Shown here in pieces: positions 62,094-64,000 of a stretch of 64,000 nt of DNA. The notes below the pieces were generated by a model that was given only the letters and a program-made list of their open reading frames with translations, was not told the origin of the DNA and made no database searches. The number at the start of each line of letters is the position of its first letter. Within the stretch, counting starts at the first letter, position 1. The DNA is from Chloroflexota bacterium. Lineage in GTDB: Bacteria; Chloroflexota; Anaerolineae; Anaerolineales; Villigracilaceae. The DNA lies in contig JABFGC010000002.1 in the NCBI GenBank assembly GCA_013112685.1, positions 2,862,902 to 2,926,901 of the forward strand, in the 5' to 3' direction. The position numbers and the translations under genes were made by a program.

Positions 62094-63371
62094 TTATCCT
62101 GCAATGACAGGCATGTTTTCCTCGGCGGGGGTTTCCACTTCGGGCGCTTCCTCCGTCTTGGGCAGTTTGAATTTTAACCAAATCGGGATGACGGACAACA
62201 GGATGACCGCCGCCGTCACAGTAAAGGGAGCCGCCGGACCGAAGCGCTCCCACATCTGACCGCCGATCCACGGCGCAGGCAGGGAGACGATGCCGAGGCT
62301 GGTACTGAACAAGCCAAACGCCAGTCCGCGCACCTTTTGCGGGACGGCTTTGCTGATCAACGACTGGTACGCCGGTCCCGAAATGCCCGCTCCCAATCCC
62401 GCCATGCCCCAGCCCGCGTAGTACAACCACTGGTAATTGGAGCCGGACGGGATATTCACCAGCAGGAACAACGCGCCGGATAAAAACACCATACCCATCG
62501 CAATACCGACGCGCTCCCCGGCTTTATCCGAAAGCCAGCCGCCTGGGATGGTGCTCAACATCATAAAAATGCCGAACATCGAGGTCACCCAGCCGATCTG
62601 CTGGTAGGAAAGCCCGCCGATCTCCTGCATGTAGACCGGGAACAGGTTGGCGGAAAACTGGAACGACACGTCGCGCAGCCCGTCGGTGATGAGCATCCAG
62701 GTGATAATGCCGCCGGAGAAGATCAGCCCGATCATCGCAACGACGTTGGTCTTCAAACTCGCAAAGGATAGCGTCCCGGTCTTCGCGGCTGCGTTCTTCG
62801 CCGCTTCGCGCGCCATGCTCAGGCGCATCAGCATCGCAATAAAGTAAAACGCGCCCGCCGTAGCCAGCATCAACTTGAAGCCGTACGTCCCCGCCAGAAA
62901 ACCGCCGAGCGGGGGCCCTACCACTGCCACGATCATAAAGATCGCCTGCGAAATACCATAAACCTTGCCGCGGTTCTCCTCACTGGAATGTTCGGCGATG
63001 AAGGCGTCGAAACTCGGTCCGACCAGCGAACGCGCCACCGCGCCAACCGCATAGGAAAGCAGCAGCCACTCCCAGGTGTTCGCCAGAATGAGCGGGATAT
63101 ACCCAAGCACGCCGAAGACGCTGCCAATCGCAATCGCGCGCAGACGTCCCAGCGAATCGGAAACCCATCCGCCGAGGATTTGCAGAAATAGCGGGACGAC
63201 CTGCGCCAGCGTGAAGAACAGACCGATCTGCGCGATGTCGGCATCCAATTCCTTGAGGTACAGCGGCATCAGCCCGTCGTACATGCTCCCGCCGACGTTG
63301 GCAAAGACCATCGCCGTCAGGAACAGGATCAAAAGCCCGCTTAGTAAAGGTTGTTGTTTGATGGTTTCCAT
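62094..63371 (-). CDS. MFS transporter
   Basis: The 425-aa protein has twelve helices and MFS loop motifs GGWVSDSLGRLRAIAIG (helix 2-3) and GGWLSDKAGERVGIAMG (helix 8-9). The symmetry of the two halves is clear. The first half contains the conserved GPSFDAFIAEHSSEENRGKV, as in multidrug or sugar exporters. It lies 2 bp after the upstream SHOCT-like gene and 53 bp before the small one, so the three are an operon. The substrate is unknown. Confidence 0.85.
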   Translation of the reverse strand: METIKQQPLLSGLLILFLTAMVFANVGGSMYDGLMPLYLKELDADIAQIGLFFTLAQVVPLFLQILGGWVSDSLGRLRAIAIGSVFGVLGYIPLILANTWEWLLLSYAVGAVARSLVGPSFDAFIAEHSSEENRGKVYGISQAIFMIVAVVGPPLGGFLAGTYGFKLMLATAGAFYFIAMLMRLSMAREAAKNAAAKTGTLSFASLKTNVVAMIGLIFSGGIITWMLITDGLRDVSFQFSANLFPVYMQEIGGLSYQQIGWVTSMFGIFMMLSTIPGGWLSDKAGERVGIAMGMVFLSGALFLLVNIPSGSNYQWLYYAGWGMAGLGAGISGPAYQSLISKAVPQKVRGLAFGLFSTSLGIVSLPAPWIGGQMWERFGPAAPFTVTAAVILLSVIPIWLKFKLPKTEEAPEVETPAEENMPVIAG

Positions 63372-63373
63372 TC

Positions 63374-64000
63374 TTATCCTATAAAGACCTGCACTCGTTC
63401 GCCGTCGTCGCCGTCGTCCACGTGCACGATCAACGGATCATGGATGTTCTTCGCCATCGAAATCGCCTGCACCACGTCGTCCACATTGGTATTTTTCAAG
63501 CCTTCGATACGGCTCCCGAAATTCCGCAGGAACCACGAAGCAAACCCAAGCGGAAGCGGAAACGCCAGCGAAATATGCCGCGGACGGTCCGAATCCTTCG
63601 AACGGGTGCGGTCCACGTTCACATACAGCCAGCGGGAGGTGCGGCTCCTCGCACCCAGCGCAATCAACAGGATTCCCAAAAACAGCGGCATGGTCATGCA
63701 GTAAAACCAGAAGTTCAAACCGGAATTCTGCTGGATGCCGTACATCGCCCACGCGCTCAACACGGTGAAGACGACGCCAATCCACAGGAACGCGCTCGAA
63801 AAGCGATTTGCCCGGCGGCGGACTTCGTCCATCTCCGGGGCATCGCTTCTTTCCCCGCCCGTGCCTGATCCCGTTCCCAGAACCTTCGCCTCCCCTTGAG
63901 TGGATTCGTGCTCCGCATCCTCGTCCAGCGCGCGCATCAGGGTGGCGGCTTCCTCCGCGCTGATCTTTCCATCTGCGACCATTTGCAGGATCTTCCTGCG
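63374..64000 (-). CDS. SHOCT-like membrane protein (5' end cut by window)
   Basis: At least 208 aa; the frame runs off the right edge with RRKILQMVADGKISAEEAAT, the SHOCT-like helix pair. Two transmembrane helices follow (AFLWIGVVFTVLSAWAMYG and FWFYCMTMPLFLGILLIALG). The beta-rich tail (WLYVNVDRTRSKDSDRPRHI, LIVHVDDGDDGERVQVFI) resembles the soluble paralogue at 61657. It probably acts with the adjacent MFS transporter. Confidence 0.75.
   Translation of the reverse strand, partial: RRKILQMVADGKISAEEAATLMRALDEDAEHESTQGEAKVLGTGSGTGGERSDAPEMDEVRRRANRFSSAFLWIGVVFTVLSAWAMYGIQQNSGLNFWFYCMTMPLFLGILLIALGARSRTSRWLYVNVDRTRSKDSDRPRHISLAFPLPLGFASWFLRNFGSRIEGLKNTNVDDVVQAISMAKNIHDPLIVHVDDGDDGERVQVFIG

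Noticed and set aside
1..64000. Prophage, integrative element or defence island
   Set aside because: No integrase, transposase, phage structural, restriction-modification or cas genes were seen; only small toxin-antitoxin-type pairs and non-coding repeats.
1..64000. tRNA or rRNA genes
   Set aside because: No gap showed a recognisable cloverleaf or rRNA segment when read by eye; a tRNAscan run would settle it.

Overview
This 64 kb window looks like chromosomal DNA of a Chloroflexota bacterium, most likely class Anaerolineae. That is inferred from protein style: NBR1-type Ig-like lipoproteins, Tat-exported SH3/L,D-transpeptidases, a compact IF-2, SHOCT-like/MFS gene sets and many dispersed hairpin repeats. 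The DNA is fairly GC-rich with short gaps. It shows no prophage, CRISPR, rRNA, tRNA or transposase gene. Both ends cut through a gene.

Layout. 1-8.3 kb: membrane sensor fragment, fumarase/aspartase, a PIN toxin-antitoxin pair, a CelD-type acyltransferase and a large two-gene unit of unknown role. 8.6-15 kb: 1034-aa sensor diguanylate cyclase, a divergent methyltransferase/APS reductase pair, and an Elp3-like radical-SAM tRNA-modifying protein. 15-24 kb: GxxExxY protein, EamA transporter, Era, a conserved unknown, PanB, YitT, flippase-like membrane protein, FAD oxidoreductase. 24-36 kb: acetyltransferases, NBR1-Ig protein, DinB-like protein, GyrB, JAMM peptidase, PlsY, metallophosphoesterase, threonine-dehydrogenase-like SDR. 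36-44 kb: cell-envelope block with LamG-like lipoprotein, S41 peptidase, amidase and four consecutive L,D-transpeptidases. 44-46.8 kb: LURP-one-like protein, a small nucleotidyltransferase pair, methyltransferase. 46.9-54.4 kb: the transcription/translation operon nusA-ylxR-infB-rbfA-nrnA-truB-ribF. 54.4-64 kb: class III cyclase, degenerate LuxR regulator beside an HtrA-like protease, PanE (second pantothenate gene), and two MFS transporters with SHOCT-like companions.

Two overarching observations. First, about fifteen genes, including essential nusA and infB, carry single-base indels, many in homopolymer runs. They should be read as one gene each; sequencing error is a better explanation than gene decay. 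Second, the window is rich in small non-coding structure: GTAG-type REP palindromes (two provide the stop codon of the gene they abut), hairpins with an invariant TTCTA/TAGAA loop and compensating stems, two MITE-like families, heptamer repeats, repeats inserted in frame in two genes, an SD-sequestering hairpin, a terminator-bearing panB leader, and at least eight promoters with a TAnAAT box 6-8 nt before the start codon, which implies leaderless mRNAs.

No complete defence or biosynthetic system of a new kind was found. The best candidates for undescribed biology are the hairpin families, the leaderless promoters, the panB leader and the L,D-transpeptidase array.
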